From Fulvivirga marina (lineage in GTDB: Bacteria; Bacteroidota; Bacteroidia; Cytophagales; Cyclobacteriaceae): 64,000 nt of DNA. This document shows positions 26,230 through 34,849 of the stretch, one piece after another. The translations under genes were made by a program, and so were the position numbers. Every line of letters begins with the position of its first letter. The stretch's first letter is position 1. A model generated the notes under the pieces. That model made no database searches and was not told the DNA's origin. It was given only the letters and a program-made list of their open reading frames with translations. Location of the stretch: contig NZ_JAEUGD010000061.1 of the NCBI RefSeq assembly GCF_016775155.1, forward strand, positions 1 through 64,000, in the 5' to 3' direction.

Positions 26230-26259
26230 AAGGGACTCTCAAAAGAAAGTCCCTTTTTT
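26230..26259 (+). terminator. Intrinsic terminator of ald
   Basis: Stem AAGGGACT pairs with AGTCCCTT around a 10-nt loop, followed by a T6 run, 22 bp after the ald stop. Confidence 0.88.
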
Positions 26260-26262
26260 ATT

Positions 26263-26706
26263 TTAATCAAAATTCGGAAACGAATTAATAAAACTCATCT
26301 TACCAGTTTTCCGATCGAACTCACAACAGTAGTGTATAAGCCCATTTGAAACCACCGCATACGGAGCACCTAATTGCTTATTGTATACCGAAACCTGATC
26401 TATAGTCGCTTGAGTAATTTTGACATCATATGATTTACATTCAACAATCAAAAAAGGGGTTGCAGACCTACTATATACCAAAATATCAGATCTTTTTTGA
26501 AGCCGATTATATTTAAGACCTGACTCAACCTTAATGAGCGATTTTGGGTATTCCTGCTCATTAATCAGAAAATGAATCATATGTTGCCTTACCCACTCCT
26601 CGGGAGTTAATTGTATAAATTTCTTTCTTACAACATCAAAAATCTCAATTTTCCCCTCTTTTTTTCTAATATTGCACTCAATTCTAGGGAGATTCAGTTC
26701 AATCAT
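26263..26706 (-). CDS. Stand-alone HsdR N-terminal-like (PD-(D/E)XK) protein
   Basis: A 147-residue protein equal to the N-terminal nuclease region of type I restriction HsdR subunits. The catalytic core reads RSDILVY, then PFLIVECKSY, then a downstream Gln-rich helix (ATIDQVSVYNKQLG), giving the D-ExK nuclease signature. No helicase domain and no HsdM/HsdS genes are present, so it is not a working type I system here. Bacteroidota carry this short form as a conserved orphan; its job is unknown. I use the ATG at 26706; a TTG codon lies 6 bp earlier. A -7 box (26710-26717) abuts the start. Confidence 0.85.
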   Translation of the reverse strand: MIELNLPRIECNIRKKEGKIEIFDVVRKKFIQLTPEEWVRQHMIHFLINEQEYPKSLIKVESGLKYNRLQKRSDILVYSRSATPFLIVECKSYDVKITQATIDQVSVYNKQLGAPYAVVSNGLIHYCCEFDRKTGKMSFINSFPNFD

Positions 26707-26709
26707 TTT

Positions 26710-26717
26710 CAAATTTA
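26710..26717 (-). promoter_or_regulatory. -7 box (TAAATTTG) abutting the HsdR-N start
   Basis: An exact TAnnTTTG match whose last base is 4 bp before the ATG. It would give a leaderless transcript if functional. Confidence 0.35.
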
Positions 26718-26929
26718 AAGAATAAGCAAACAGTTATATTGATTAATCATACGATTTATTGAAAATCATATCTCTGATAACAAAATCAATAACACCTGTA
26801 AAGCCTATTCAAAACTTTTGGTATCTTATACTGTTAGCAACCCGATTTATCCCTCTTACTGAAATCAATCGAATGCTGAGGTATTTGATACTCACCAGTA
26901 TACGTAACATTATAATAACTTAATAATAT

Positions 26930-27700
26930 ATGAAAACAAAAAAGGAAATTGTAGACAACTGGTTACCCAGGTACACGGGGGTACCCTTAGAGCAATTTGG
27001 TGAGTATATTCTACTAACCAACTTCATCAACTACGTCCACATGTTTGCTGAGAAATTTGAGGTAGAAGTCAATGGACTTGATAAACCTATGCAAACGGCT
27101 ACGGCTAATAACATCACTATTATCAACTTTGGAATGGGTAGTGCTATGGCAGCTACAGTAATGGATTTAATTTCTGCCATCGAACCAAAAGCTGCATTGT
27201 TTCTTGGAAAATGTGGTGGTTTAAAGAAGAAAACAAAATTGGGGGATTTAATCCTCCCGATAGCTGCAATCAGGGGTGAAGGTACAAGCAACGAATATTT
27301 ACCTTTGGAAATTCCTGCCCTACCTTCATTTAGCCTGCAAAGAGCCGTTTCTTCCATGATTAAAAAGCGTGAGTTAGATTACTGGACAGGTACCGTTTAC
27401 ACAACCAACAGGCGAGTATGGGAGCATGACAAGACATTTAAAAAATACTTGCGTCAAATCCGAACTATGGCTATTGATATGGAAACGGCAACAATATTTA
27501 CCGTTGGCTTTAAAAATGAGATTCCCAGAGGAGCTCTTTTATTGGTATCTGATAACCCCATGATACCAGAGGGCGTCAAAACCTCTGAAAGTGATAAAAA
27601 TGTCACAAGTTCATATGTTAATAACCATCTAGAAATAGGTATTGACGCCCTAATGGAATTGATTAATTCAGGAGATTCTGTCAAACACCTTAGATACTAA
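26930..27700 (+). CDS. amn: AMP nucleosidase (short form)
   Basis: A 256-residue phosphorylase-superfamily enzyme predicted to split AMP into adenine and ribose 5-phosphate. It lacks the N-terminal regulatory domain of the roughly 480-residue enterobacterial enzyme, as is usual in Bacteroidota. Motifs are NFGMGSAMAATV, FLGKCGGLKKKTKLGDLILP (the core GG loop), the sugar-binding TMAIDMETATIFTVG, and LLLVSDNPM with the purine-site Asp. It is followed after 9 bp by an SLC13-type permease, so the two are probably cotranscribed. Confidence 0.88.
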   Translation: MKTKKEIVDNWLPRYTGVPLEQFGEYILLTNFINYVHMFAEKFEVEVNGLDKPMQTATANNITIINFGMGSAMAATVMDLISAIEPKAALFLGKCGGLKKKTKLGDLILPIAAIRGEGTSNEYLPLEIPALPSFSLQRAVSSMIKKRELDYWTGTVYTTNRRVWEHDKTFKKYLRQIRTMAIDMETATIFTVGFKNEIPRGALLLVSDNPMIPEGVKTSESDKNVTSSYVNNHLEIGIDALMELINSGDSVKHLRY

Positions 27701-27709
27701 ACATCTAAT

Positions 27710-29500
27710 ATGAACTTCATTGCGATTGGTTTACAGCCATATTTCGTATTAACTGTCATTCTACTATTGTTTATTTCAATATACCTTGAATGGATGAAGC
27801 CTGCTGTAAGCTTTTTGTTTGCCGTATTGCTTTTGGTTATGTTCGGGATAATATCACCCGCGGAAGTACTCGAAGGCTTTTCAAACCAATCCATTGCAAG
27901 TGTAATACTCCTTATACTCATCACGGCAGGCATCAGAAGTAATTTTAATGTTGAATTACTTCTTGACAGAGCCTTTGGAAAAGCCAAAACTTACCGGCAA
28001 TTCTTAATATCCATGATGGGCAAAGTAGCTGTTTTATCTACTTTTGTTAACAATACCCCTGTTGTGGTACTAATGACTCCATACGTATTCAATTGGGGCA
28101 AAAAAAACAATATCTCTCCGTCTAAACTATTAATACCACTCTCCTATTCTACGATCATTGGAGGAATGGTTACACTTATAGGTACTTCCACTACACTGGT
28201 ATTAAACGGGTTCATGTACGAAAGCAACATACCAGGAATAGACCCTTTAGAACTGCTCTTCACAGGAAGTATAGTTGCCGTTTTTTGTATAATTTTTCTG
28301 ATGCTTTTCAGCAACAAACTATTGCCCGATAGAAAAGATATAATAGCTAAGTTTCAAGCAAATAAAAGACAATATCTTATTGAAAAAAGACTCAGCGAAA
28401 ATAGTTCGTTAATTGGAAAATCGATAGTTGAAGGCGGTTTAAGAAATTTAAGTGGGGTTTACCTCGTAGAGATCATCCGTGATGACAAGATAATTTCCCC
28501 AGTCACTCCAAAAGAAGTCATTCAAGCGAAAGACATTCTCATTTTTGCTGGCAATACAGATAATATTGTAGATCTCACCTTGACTGATATTGGTATTGAA
28601 TTACCAGAAAAGCTAACACCGTCGACAAATGGAAAGCTCAGAGTGGTTGAAAGTGTGGTAAGTACTAATAGCAGCCTGATAGGAAAAACAATAAAGAAAT
28701 CAAACTTTCGTGAAAGGTACGATGCTGCGGTTATCGCTGTACATAGAAATGGAGAAAAATTAAGTGGAAAAATAGGTAAAATTAATATTAAAGCAGGAGA
28801 TGTTCTTCTACTTTATGTGGGTGACGATTTCAATGACAGGGTTGATCTCTATAAGGACTTGTATGTTATTACAGGGGAAACAAAAGAAATAAACAAAAAG
28901 ACCAACAGCCACTATAAGTTAGCTATATTGGGAGTTGTTGTTTTAGGGCTGATTATCACTCAACTATTTAACCTATTTCTTTCTCTAATGACCATTTTTT
29001 CAGTAATGGTCGCCATGAAACTGATCACGATTAAAAATGTTAAACGCGACCTTGACATACACCTAGTAGCTATTCTCGTATTATCTCTATCTATTGGCGA
29101 GGCCATGATAAATACAGGCACTGGTGAAATGGTTGCTCATCAGGCCCTGCGTCTCTTTCAGCCATATGGAAATATAGCCATTCTGGCCGGACTCATGATC
29201 ATTACTACATTACTCACCTCATTTATCACCAATGTAGGAGCGGTTGCCATTGCCTTTCCCCTAACACTAGCCATGACTTCTGAGATGGGCGTTGATGGGG
29301 CTCCATTTTACTTAGGAGTTGCATTTGCAGCCTCTGCCGCCTTTTTAACTCCAATTGGATATCAGACTAATCTCATTATTTATGGACCAGGAGGTTATAA
29401 TTTTAAAGATTTTTTAAAAATAGGGCTGCCTGTCACTATAATTTACTTGCTTTTAGCGACCTCCGCTATTATCTTCCTCCACAAAGGCATATTTATCTAA
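27710..29500 (+). CDS. SLC13-type permease with two TrkA-C domains
   Basis: A 596-residue inner-membrane transporter of the divalent anion:Na+ symporter group. Membrane helices fill about 5-200 and 400-595. The central cytoplasmic part carries two RCK-C (TrkA-C) ligand-binding domains at about 215-290 and 300-380, each with the pattern SSLIGKxI and KAGDVLLLY. The conserved SNT-like motifs are FVNNTPVVVLMTP and FITNVGAVAIAFPL. The substrate (sulfate, dicarboxylate or other) cannot be told. Its last 48 bp overlap the convergent MFS gene. Confidence 0.88.
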   Translation: MNFIAIGLQPYFVLTVILLLFISIYLEWMKPAVSFLFAVLLLVMFGIISPAEVLEGFSNQSIASVILLILITAGIRSNFNVELLLDRAFGKAKTYRQFLISMMGKVAVLSTFVNNTPVVVLMTPYVFNWGKKNNISPSKLLIPLSYSTIIGGMVTLIGTSTTLVLNGFMYESNIPGIDPLELLFTGSIVAVFCIIFLMLFSNKLLPDRKDIIAKFQANKRQYLIEKRLSENSSLIGKSIVEGGLRNLSGVYLVEIIRDDKIISPVTPKEVIQAKDILIFAGNTDNIVDLTLTDIGIELPEKLTPSTNGKLRVVESVVSTNSSLIGKTIKKSNFRERYDAAVIAVHRNGEKLSGKIGKINIKAGDVLLLYVGDDFNDRVDLYKDLYVITGETKEINKKTNSHYKLAILGVVVLGLIITQLFNLFLSLMTIFSVMVAMKLITIKNVKRDLDIHLVAILVLSLSIGEAMINTGTGEMVAHQALRLFQPYGNIAILAGLMIITTLLTSFITNVGAVAIAFPLTLAMTSEMGVDGAPFYLGVAFAASAAFLTPIGYQTNLIIYGPGGYNFKDFLKIGLPVTIIYLLLATSAIIFLHKGIFI

Positions 29501-30814
29501 GGTCTCCATCTCCTCAGTTTTAATAACCCTATGCATCGGAACCCTTATCAAGAGCAAAAAGCCCATACCTACCATAAAGAAGAGCATGAGCGCTAATGTG
29601 CTATTACGCATGTCTCCTGTTATTTGCTCTATAAGTCCATAAGCAAACGTTCCGAATACGATAGACACATTAAAGGTGACATCATAAAAGCTAAAATAGG
29701 ATGCATGATCTATACTTCCTTTAGGGATCAACTTTGCATATGTAGCCCTGGACAATGACTGAATACCACCCATTACAAGCCCTACAACAAACGCCAGAAT
29801 ATAAAACTCATACTCATTATATACAAAATAGGCTCCCAGACAGATCAATATCCATACAAAAACCATGATTAGCAACGAAACCTTGTTCCCCTTTATTTTA
29901 CTAACATAGGCAAAGAAGTACGCACCAAATATGGCTACAATATTGATGAGCAAAACAGTCATAATTAGTTTACTATCTTCAAGTTTAAGCTCCTTGGAAC
30001 CAAAAGTAGCCGCCAAATACATCACTGTCTGCACCCCCATATTATAAAAGAAAAAAGCGACAAGAAAAAGCTTCATGACTGACAACCTTTTGAGGCTATG
30101 CCATACCTTTTCCAATTCATGGTATCCCTCTGTTAATATATTTCCTTTTGGTTGCTGATTGTAAACATTATCAGGTACTCTTGAAAAGGTAATTTGAGAG
30201 AACACTATCCACCATACCCCTACTAAAAGAAATGAAAACCGCACTGCAGTTTGCCCTTCGACAAACCCAAACGCATCATGGTACTCGATCATCACCAAAT
30301 TAAGCACCAATAGCAGGACACTACCTATATAACCTAGGGCATATCCTTTGGCACTGGTTTTATCCACACGATCTTCTGTAACTATTTCCGGTAAGAATGC
30401 ATCATAAAAAACCAGGCTACCAGAGTAACCTACACTGGCTAATACAGAACAAATAATGGCCAACTCTACATCCTCAGAGCCATTAAAAAAATAGAGCCCT
30501 ATGCATGACAGTGCCCCAAGATACATAAAGCACTTCATGAAAAGTTTCTTTCTACCACTGTAATCTGCTATTCCAGACAACAGCGGTAGTATAACTGCAA
30601 CAAAAAGGAATGAAAAAGAGAGTGAATAAGAATAAAGTACAGAGTTTGTAATGGATAGCCCAAAAAAATCAACTTTATCATAGCCTCCCTCAGCAGTGGT
30701 TATACTATTGTAATACACTGGAAAAATGGCTGAGGTTATCACCAATGAGTAGACCGAATTAGCCCAGTCATACATACACCATCCATTGACAGTTTTAGGG
30801 TTGTTAAGCTCCAT
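29453..30814 (-). CDS. UMF1-type MFS transporter
   Basis: A 453-residue major-facilitator protein of the Atg22/UMF1 group. It opens with NPKTVNGWCMYDWANSVYSLVITSAIFPVY, an unusually diagnostic family start of which the core is WCMYDWANS. About 11-12 membrane helices follow, with the loop GRKKLFMK between helices 2 and 3 and GGIQSLSRATYAKLIP in the second half. The yeast relative exports vacuolar amino acids; the bacterial substrate is unknown. It is read toward the SLC13 gene, and the two overlap by 48 bp tail to tail with no terminator between them. Confidence 0.87.
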   Translation of the reverse strand: MELNNPKTVNGWCMYDWANSVYSLVITSAIFPVYYNSITTAEGGYDKVDFFGLSITNSVLYSYSLSFSFLFVAVILPLLSGIADYSGRKKLFMKCFMYLGALSCIGLYFFNGSEDVELAIICSVLASVGYSGSLVFYDAFLPEIVTEDRVDKTSAKGYALGYIGSVLLLVLNLVMIEYHDAFGFVEGQTAVRFSFLLVGVWWIVFSQITFSRVPDNVYNQQPKGNILTEGYHELEKVWHSLKRLSVMKLFLVAFFFYNMGVQTVMYLAATFGSKELKLEDSKLIMTVLLINIVAIFGAYFFAYVSKIKGNKVSLLIMVFVWILICLGAYFVYNEYEFYILAFVVGLVMGGIQSLSRATYAKLIPKGSIDHASYFSFYDVTFNVSIVFGTFAYGLIEQITGDMRNSTLALMLFFMVGMGFLLLIRVPMHRVIKTEEMETLDKYAFVEEDNSGGR

Positions 30815-30831
30815 ACTAAGGTATTCAAATA

Positions 30832-30866
30832 AAAAGGGCTTGCTGTTACACAGTAAGCCCTTTTAT
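30832..30866 (-). terminator. Terminator of the exbB-exbD operon
   Basis: A 14-bp stem with one G-T pair (30832-30845 with 30851-30864), a 5-nt loop, and A/T tracts on both sides. It lies 28 bp after the last exbD stop and just before the MFS start codon. Confidence 0.87.
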
Positions 30867-30894
30867 ATATTATTACATTATTTAACTGAAATAG

Positions 30895-31356
30895 TTACTC
30901 TTCCATTTCTTGTAGCGTGGTATAGAGAAGCTTTCTGGCATTTGCCTTTCTAAGCTGAAACTCTACATCTGACACCAAACCTCTTTTTGCCTCTTTATCA
31001 ACTTTCATCGCAATAGTGATTTGGTCCCTTTCAACTTCATCCAGTTTATCCTTTTCCTGATTTACCCACAACACCACATCTTTAGGCTCTATGAAAACGT
31101 CATTCGCCTGAATTCGTGGCTCCGACCCCCACTGAGAAGTCTTCTTTGGCTCTCCAATGTAAAGGTAGCTTACTAATGACTTTCTTTGCAGTTTTCTAAG
31201 CTGAGTTGCATCAGGAATCCTTTGCTTTACGTTTATAGTCACCTCCCTCAATACTGTTGTCACCATAAAGAAGAACAACAGCATAAAGATAATATCGGGC
31301 AAAGCAGAAGTAGGGATTTCCTGTTTTGTATTTGCTTTTTTCTTAAATTTTGACAT
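30895..31356 (-). CDS. exbD: ExbD/TolR-family energy-transducing protein (second copy)
   Basis: A 153-residue inner-membrane protein with one N-terminal helix (about 20-40). The helix has the conserved proton-path Asp in LPDIIFMLLFFFMV. A periplasmic domain follows. It pairs with the ExbB channel at 32304-33134 to harness the proton gradient for TonB-type outer-membrane transport or gliding-type motility. Its start directly follows the first exbD stop (no gap). The two ExbD proteins share only the helix motif, so they are not recent duplicates and may form a mixed dimer. Confidence 0.92.
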   Translation of the reverse strand: MSKFKKKANTKQEIPTSALPDIIFMLLFFFMVTTVLREVTINVKQRIPDATQLRKLQRKSLVSYLYIGEPKKTSQWGSEPRIQANDVFIEPKDVVLWVNQEKDKLDEVERDQITIAMKVDKEAKRGLVSDVEFQLRKANARKLLYTTLQEMEE

Positions 31357-31944
31357 TTAACCTCCAATTTTAGATGGTTCTGCAATAGAGATGTTCATTG
31401 GGAACTCAACTTTTCCATCCTTCAATCCTCTTCCCTTATCATACAACCTCTTATTTTCAGGATCTGAGAGATCGTTGGCAATATCTCTCCATTGCTTATT
31501 TGTTACTCCGACTCTCTCGGCATACATATCATAGTATGCACCCTGAACCTGATCCAACACCTCTATAAACATTTCCTGACTTGTTCCCCTATCCGTTTTA
31601 AAAGATACAATAGCATCTTTAGGCGTATCAGAAAGCTCTGGGTTACGACCATTGTTCAAAACGAATTCTTTGATCATAGATTTTATAGCCGCAACATCTG
31701 TTAGAGGTTCTCCCTCAACCAACAGCTTATCGGCAGAGTTTACCTGAATCTTGAATATGTTTCGTTCAGGTATCTTAATATCCATTTGCTCCATAGTATC
31801 CGGGTCTGGAGGAAGCAAAAGGCTAAGACCTCTATCGTTAGCAATTGTAGTTGTTACCAGGAAGAAGATCAACAGCAAGAAGGCAATATCCGCCATCGAG
31901 CTGGAGTTAATCTCCGGGTTATCTCTTTGTTTATTTCTAGCCAT
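31357..31944 (-). CDS. exbD: ExbD/TolR-family energy-transducing protein (first copy)
   Basis: A 195-residue protein with one N-terminal helix (about 16-36, SMADIAFLLLIFFLVTT, with the key Asp). A longer periplasmic part follows, carrying an insertion of about 45 residues relative to the neighbouring copy, in the region of SFKTDRGTSQEMFIEVL. The C-terminus has MNISIAEPSKIGG. The start overlaps the stop of the preceding membrane-protein gene by 1 bp. Order exbB, small membrane protein, exbD, exbD is the usual Bacteroidota arrangement. Confidence 0.92.
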   Translation of the reverse strand: MARNKQRDNPEINSSSMADIAFLLLIFFLVTTTIANDRGLSLLLPPDPDTMEQMDIKIPERNIFKIQVNSADKLLVEGEPLTDVAAIKSMIKEFVLNNGRNPELSDTPKDAIVSFKTDRGTSQEMFIEVLDQVQGAYYDMYAERVGVTNKQWRDIANDLSDPENKRLYDKGRGLKDGKVEFPMNISIAEPSKIGG

Positions 31945-32270
31945 TATTTAATAGCTTTATTGATTTCTGAAAATACGATCCCGATTACTGCTATAATAAA
32001 AAGAACATACATCAGCATTAAGGATCCTCCTACGAACTTTGAGCTTGTTTCGTTAACACCAAACTCAATGTATGCATTAGTTACTGCACTATCTGCAATA
32101 GACCAGGTAATCACAAAAAGGACTATCAAGGCAACTACCCCTATCGCACTCCTTACCAATGTCTTAGGGTGGCTAAGCGAGTTGATCAGAGGAAGAACAA
32201 CGGCAGCCAAAGCTGCGATCCCCACCATAATCATCGCTACCCACAACGCTATATTAATAAATGATTCCAT
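31944..32270 (-). CDS. Small membrane protein of the ExbB/ExbD operon
   Basis: A 108-residue protein with three hydrophobic helices (about 5-30, 41-62, 82-102) and a conserved-looking loop LINSLSHPKTLVRS between the first two. No family name is known to me beyond its recurrent place between exbB and exbD in Bacteroidota. Tight spacing (33 bp after exbB; 1-bp overlap with exbD) suggests that it is a stoichiometric partner of the ExbB/ExbD complex. Confidence 0.8.
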   Translation of the reverse strand: MESFINIALWVAMIMVGIAALAAVVLPLINSLSHPKTLVRSAIGVVALIVLFVITWSIADSAVTNAYIEFGVNETSSKFVGGSLMLMYVLFIIAVIGIVFSEINKAIK

Positions 32271-32303
32271 ATATAATTTACGTTAAGTTTACTAAAAATT
32301 TGA

Positions 32304-33134
32304 TTAAGCTTTGCCAGTAAGCTTGTGCTTAACAAGAAGGTCAACCAATGTGATTGATGCATCTTCCATCTGGTTTACAAGCGAATCAATTTTAGAAACT
32401 AAGTAGTTATAGAATACTTGAAGAATAATACCTACAAATAGACCTGCAACAGTTGTCAAAAGGGCTACTTTAATACCATTAGCAACAATCTGAGGAGAGA
32501 TATCACCAGCTGCCTGAATAGCGTCGAATGCACCAATCATACCAATTACAGTACCGGTAAAACCAAGCATTGGAGCAAGAGCAATAAATAGAGATATCCA
32601 TACAAGACCTTTTTCCAATCTACCCATCTCAACAGATCCGTAAGCGATGATTGACTTCTCAACCATTTCTATTCCTTCAGACATTCTCATCAAACCTTGA
32701 GTAAAGATTGAAGCAACAGGCCCTCTGGTATTTCTGGTAACTTCTTTAGCAGCTTCTACACCACCAGAAGCCAATGCATCTTCAACGTTAGCTAAAAGCT
32801 TATCTGTGTTAGTAGTAGCAAGGTTTAAAGTTATAATTCTTTCGATGGCAATAGCCAAACCTAAAATTAAACAAATAAGTACTGGCGTCATCCATTCAAC
32901 ACCACCTTCGATAAATTTATCTTTAACAATTTGGTGGAAAGACTGCTCTACCTCAACCTCCTGAACAGGCTCTTCTTCTACTACAGGATCTGGTTCTTCA
33001 ACTACAGGGTCAGCTGTTGCAGCTGTAGTATCATTCTCCATAGCCGTTGAATCTACAGACTCATCCTGAGCCATAGATTGAGAACCAAGGGAAAGAACCC
33101 CTACCAGCGCCAATAATGTAAATAGTTTTTTCAT
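32304..33134 (-). CDS. exbB: ExbB/TolQ/MotA proton-channel protein with signal peptide and acidic N-terminus
   Basis: A 276-residue channel subunit. It has three membrane helices (about 80-100, 180-205, 220-245) and the family motifs EMGRLEKGLVWISLFIALAPMLGFTGTVIGM (core APMLGFTGTVIGM) and ALLTTVAGLFVGI. Unlike enteric ExbB it starts with a cleavable signal peptide (about 1-22, ending SMAQ). This is followed by about 45 residues very rich in Glu, Asp, Pro and Val that would face the periplasm. This extension is common in Bacteroidota. It is first gene of the operon with the small membrane protein and two ExbDs. Confidence 0.92.
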   Translation of the reverse strand: MKKLFTLLALVGVLSLGSQSMAQDESVDSTAMENDTTAATADPVVEEPDPVVEEEPVQEVEVEQSFHQIVKDKFIEGGVEWMTPVLICLILGLAIAIERIITLNLATTNTDKLLANVEDALASGGVEAAKEVTRNTRGPVASIFTQGLMRMSEGIEMVEKSIIAYGSVEMGRLEKGLVWISLFIALAPMLGFTGTVIGMIGAFDAIQAAGDISPQIVANGIKVALLTTVAGLFVGIILQVFYNYLVSKIDSLVNQMEDASITLVDLLVKHKLTGKA

Positions 33135-33606
33135 AATTCAAGTTTTAAGTATTTCTCAGAGTTTTGTTTGAGAGTGTTAAACGATTATAATTTATAGTTA
33201 AAATTAATTAAAAGTTTCAAATTCAATGGATAAGGTCGCAATATTTGAATCTTATCCGATTTATAAAAATCTTAAAAGACTTATCCGGGCAGCATATTTA
33301 GTATAATTTTTCTGAACATTAAACATTCTCGCCCGTTAAAATTCAATGTGAGGGGTTTTATTATCGATTGGATCTGAGCAGGTTGAAAAATTTGTATAAC
33401 ACAATAAACCCAACCGCCCGGCTTTATATCAACATTTTAGCATAAAGAAAAGGGAATATAACTAATATTCTAATTTTCTTTCCATACTACCCTCACTGTT
33501 AGTCTTTTACTCCTTTCGAACCTAATTTTTTTCAACTCCGTCCTCCAGGTTCATTTTAAAGATGAAGGGTGTTTAGCACACCAGTTTCTTTCATCCATAT
33601 GTCAAG
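33135..33606. other. Long intergenic region upstream of exbB
   Basis: 472 bp with no credible gene. It contains three copies of the 7-mer CTTATCC or its complement near exbB: GGATAAG at 33228-33234, and CTTATCCG at 33251-33258 and 33280-33287. The first two form a 7-16-7 inverted repeat. The rest is AT-rich and featureless to my reading. No exact -7 box was found for exbB. Confidence 0.45.
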
Positions 33607-33694
33607 CGGAGAGGAAGGGATTCGAACCCCCGGTACCCTTTTGGGGCACACTCACTTTCCAGGCGAGCACCTTCGACCACTCGGTCACCTCTCC
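33607..33694 (-). tRNA. tRNA-Ser (GGA)
   Basis: An 88-nt class II tRNA. The acceptor stem is GGAGAGG/CCTCTCC, the D-arm is TGACCGAGTGGTCGAAGG, the anticodon loop is CTGGAAA with anticodon GGA, and there is a long variable arm (TGTGCCCCAAAAGGGTACC). The T-arm is GGGGGTTCGAATCCC. The discriminator is G and the CCA end is not encoded. A TATGTTTG box at 33753-33760 is the likely promoter. Confidence 0.96.
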
Positions 33695-33752
33695 ATGCGA
33701 AAAGCCTTTGCTTCACGGCAAGCACAAATAAATCAATAAAAAACACTTTATG

Positions 33753-33760
33753 CAAACATA
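33753..33760 (-). promoter_or_regulatory. -7 box of tRNA-Ser
   Basis: TATGTTTG on the - strand, exact TAnnTTTG, about 60 bp before the mature tRNA 5' end and just past the asparaginase stop. Confidence 0.4.
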
Positions 33761-33778
33761 AAATAAATTTAAATAACT

Positions 33779-34849
33779 TTAATTCAGCGTTAACTCGCCA
33801 CAAATTGGTTGTATTAAGCGTTTTTTAATCTCCACTACATCATCTTCCTCACCCAATACCATCATAAGCTTAGTAATCGCAGCCTCTAGTGTAAGATCGG
33901 CTCCCTCAATAACACCCAACTCATTTAATTGCTGACTGGTATCGTATCTACCTTGTATCACCCTACCTCCGGGGCATTGTGACACATTTAATATAATTAT
34001 ACCTTTACTAACAGCCTCTTTAACAAGGCCGATAAACCATTCTGATGTCGGGGCATTACCTGACCCAAAAGTTTCCAATACTACCCCCCTAAGCCCTTCA
34101 ATATGGAGAATAGCCTCAACCGCCTCTTGGGTTATGCCGGGATATAGCTTAAGTATAACGACCCGACGGTCAAATTTACTGTGTAAAACAAGTGGTTTAT
34201 TATCTTCAATTTGATAAATGGCGGATGTGTTGTAATTAATAACAACACCCGATTCTGCCATAACAGGGTAATTTTCTGACTCAAATGCATCAAAATGAAG
34301 GCTTTGAACTTTTTTTGACCTATTGCCTCTCAGTAGCACATAGTCAAAGTAAATACAAACTTCTGGTACAAGCGGTTGAGTCCCCGATTTACTGGACGCA
34401 ATTTCAAGCGCAGTGATCAGGTTTTCACGTGCATCTGACCTCAATGAAGATATTGGTAACTGAGCACCCGTAAATATTACCGGCTTTCCTAGGTTTTCGA
34501 GCATAAAGCTTAATGCCGATGCAGTGAACGCCATCGTATCCGTGCCATGTAATACAACAAAACCATGAAAATCATTATAGTTTTCAAAAATGATTTGTCC
34601 GATTTTCACCCAATCATCAGGGCCGATGTTTGATGAATCTATCGGCTCCTCAAATGATATAACAGTTAGGTTAAGTTCTAATCGCCTAAGAGAAGGTACA
34701 TGATTTAAAATTGAACTAAAATCAAAAGGAACCAATGCACCCTTTTCATCGTGCACCATCCCTAAGGTACCCCCAGTATAAATAATCAGTATGGAGGTTT
34801 CTGGTTGAGAATAAGCTGAAGTAATGATATTTATTTTAGAGTAATTCAT
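33779..34849 (-). CDS. ansA: Type I L-asparaginase
   Basis: A 356-residue asparaginase that hydrolyses L-asparagine to aspartate and ammonia. The first catalytic Thr lies in LIIYTGGTLGM (Thr25), and the second Thr-Asp pair in VVLHGTDTMAFTAS (Thr103, Asp104). Two-domain length is typical. No signal peptide is present, so it is the cytoplasmic type I enzyme. Its ATG overlaps the stop of tatD (ATGA), so the two are translationally coupled. Confidence 0.94.
   Translation of the reverse strand: MNYSKINIITSAYSQPETSILIIYTGGTLGMVHDEKGALVPFDFSSILNHVPSLRRLELNLTVISFEEPIDSSNIGPDDWVKIGQIIFENYNDFHGFVVLHGTDTMAFTASALSFMLENLGKPVIFTGAQLPISSLRSDARENLITALEIASSKSGTQPLVPEVCIYFDYVLLRGNRSKKVQSLHFDAFESENYPVMAESGVVINYNTSAIYQIEDNKPLVLHSKFDRRVVILKLYPGITQEAVEAILHIEGLRGVVLETFGSGNAPTSEWFIGLVKEAVSKGIIILNVSQCPGGRVIQGRYDTSQQLNELGVIEGADLTLEAAITKLMMVLGEEDDVVEIKKRLIQPICGELTLN

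Noticed and set aside
33591-33803. A - strand frame of about 70 codons
   Set aside because: It runs through tRNA-Ser(GGA) and into the asparaginase end; not a protein gene.
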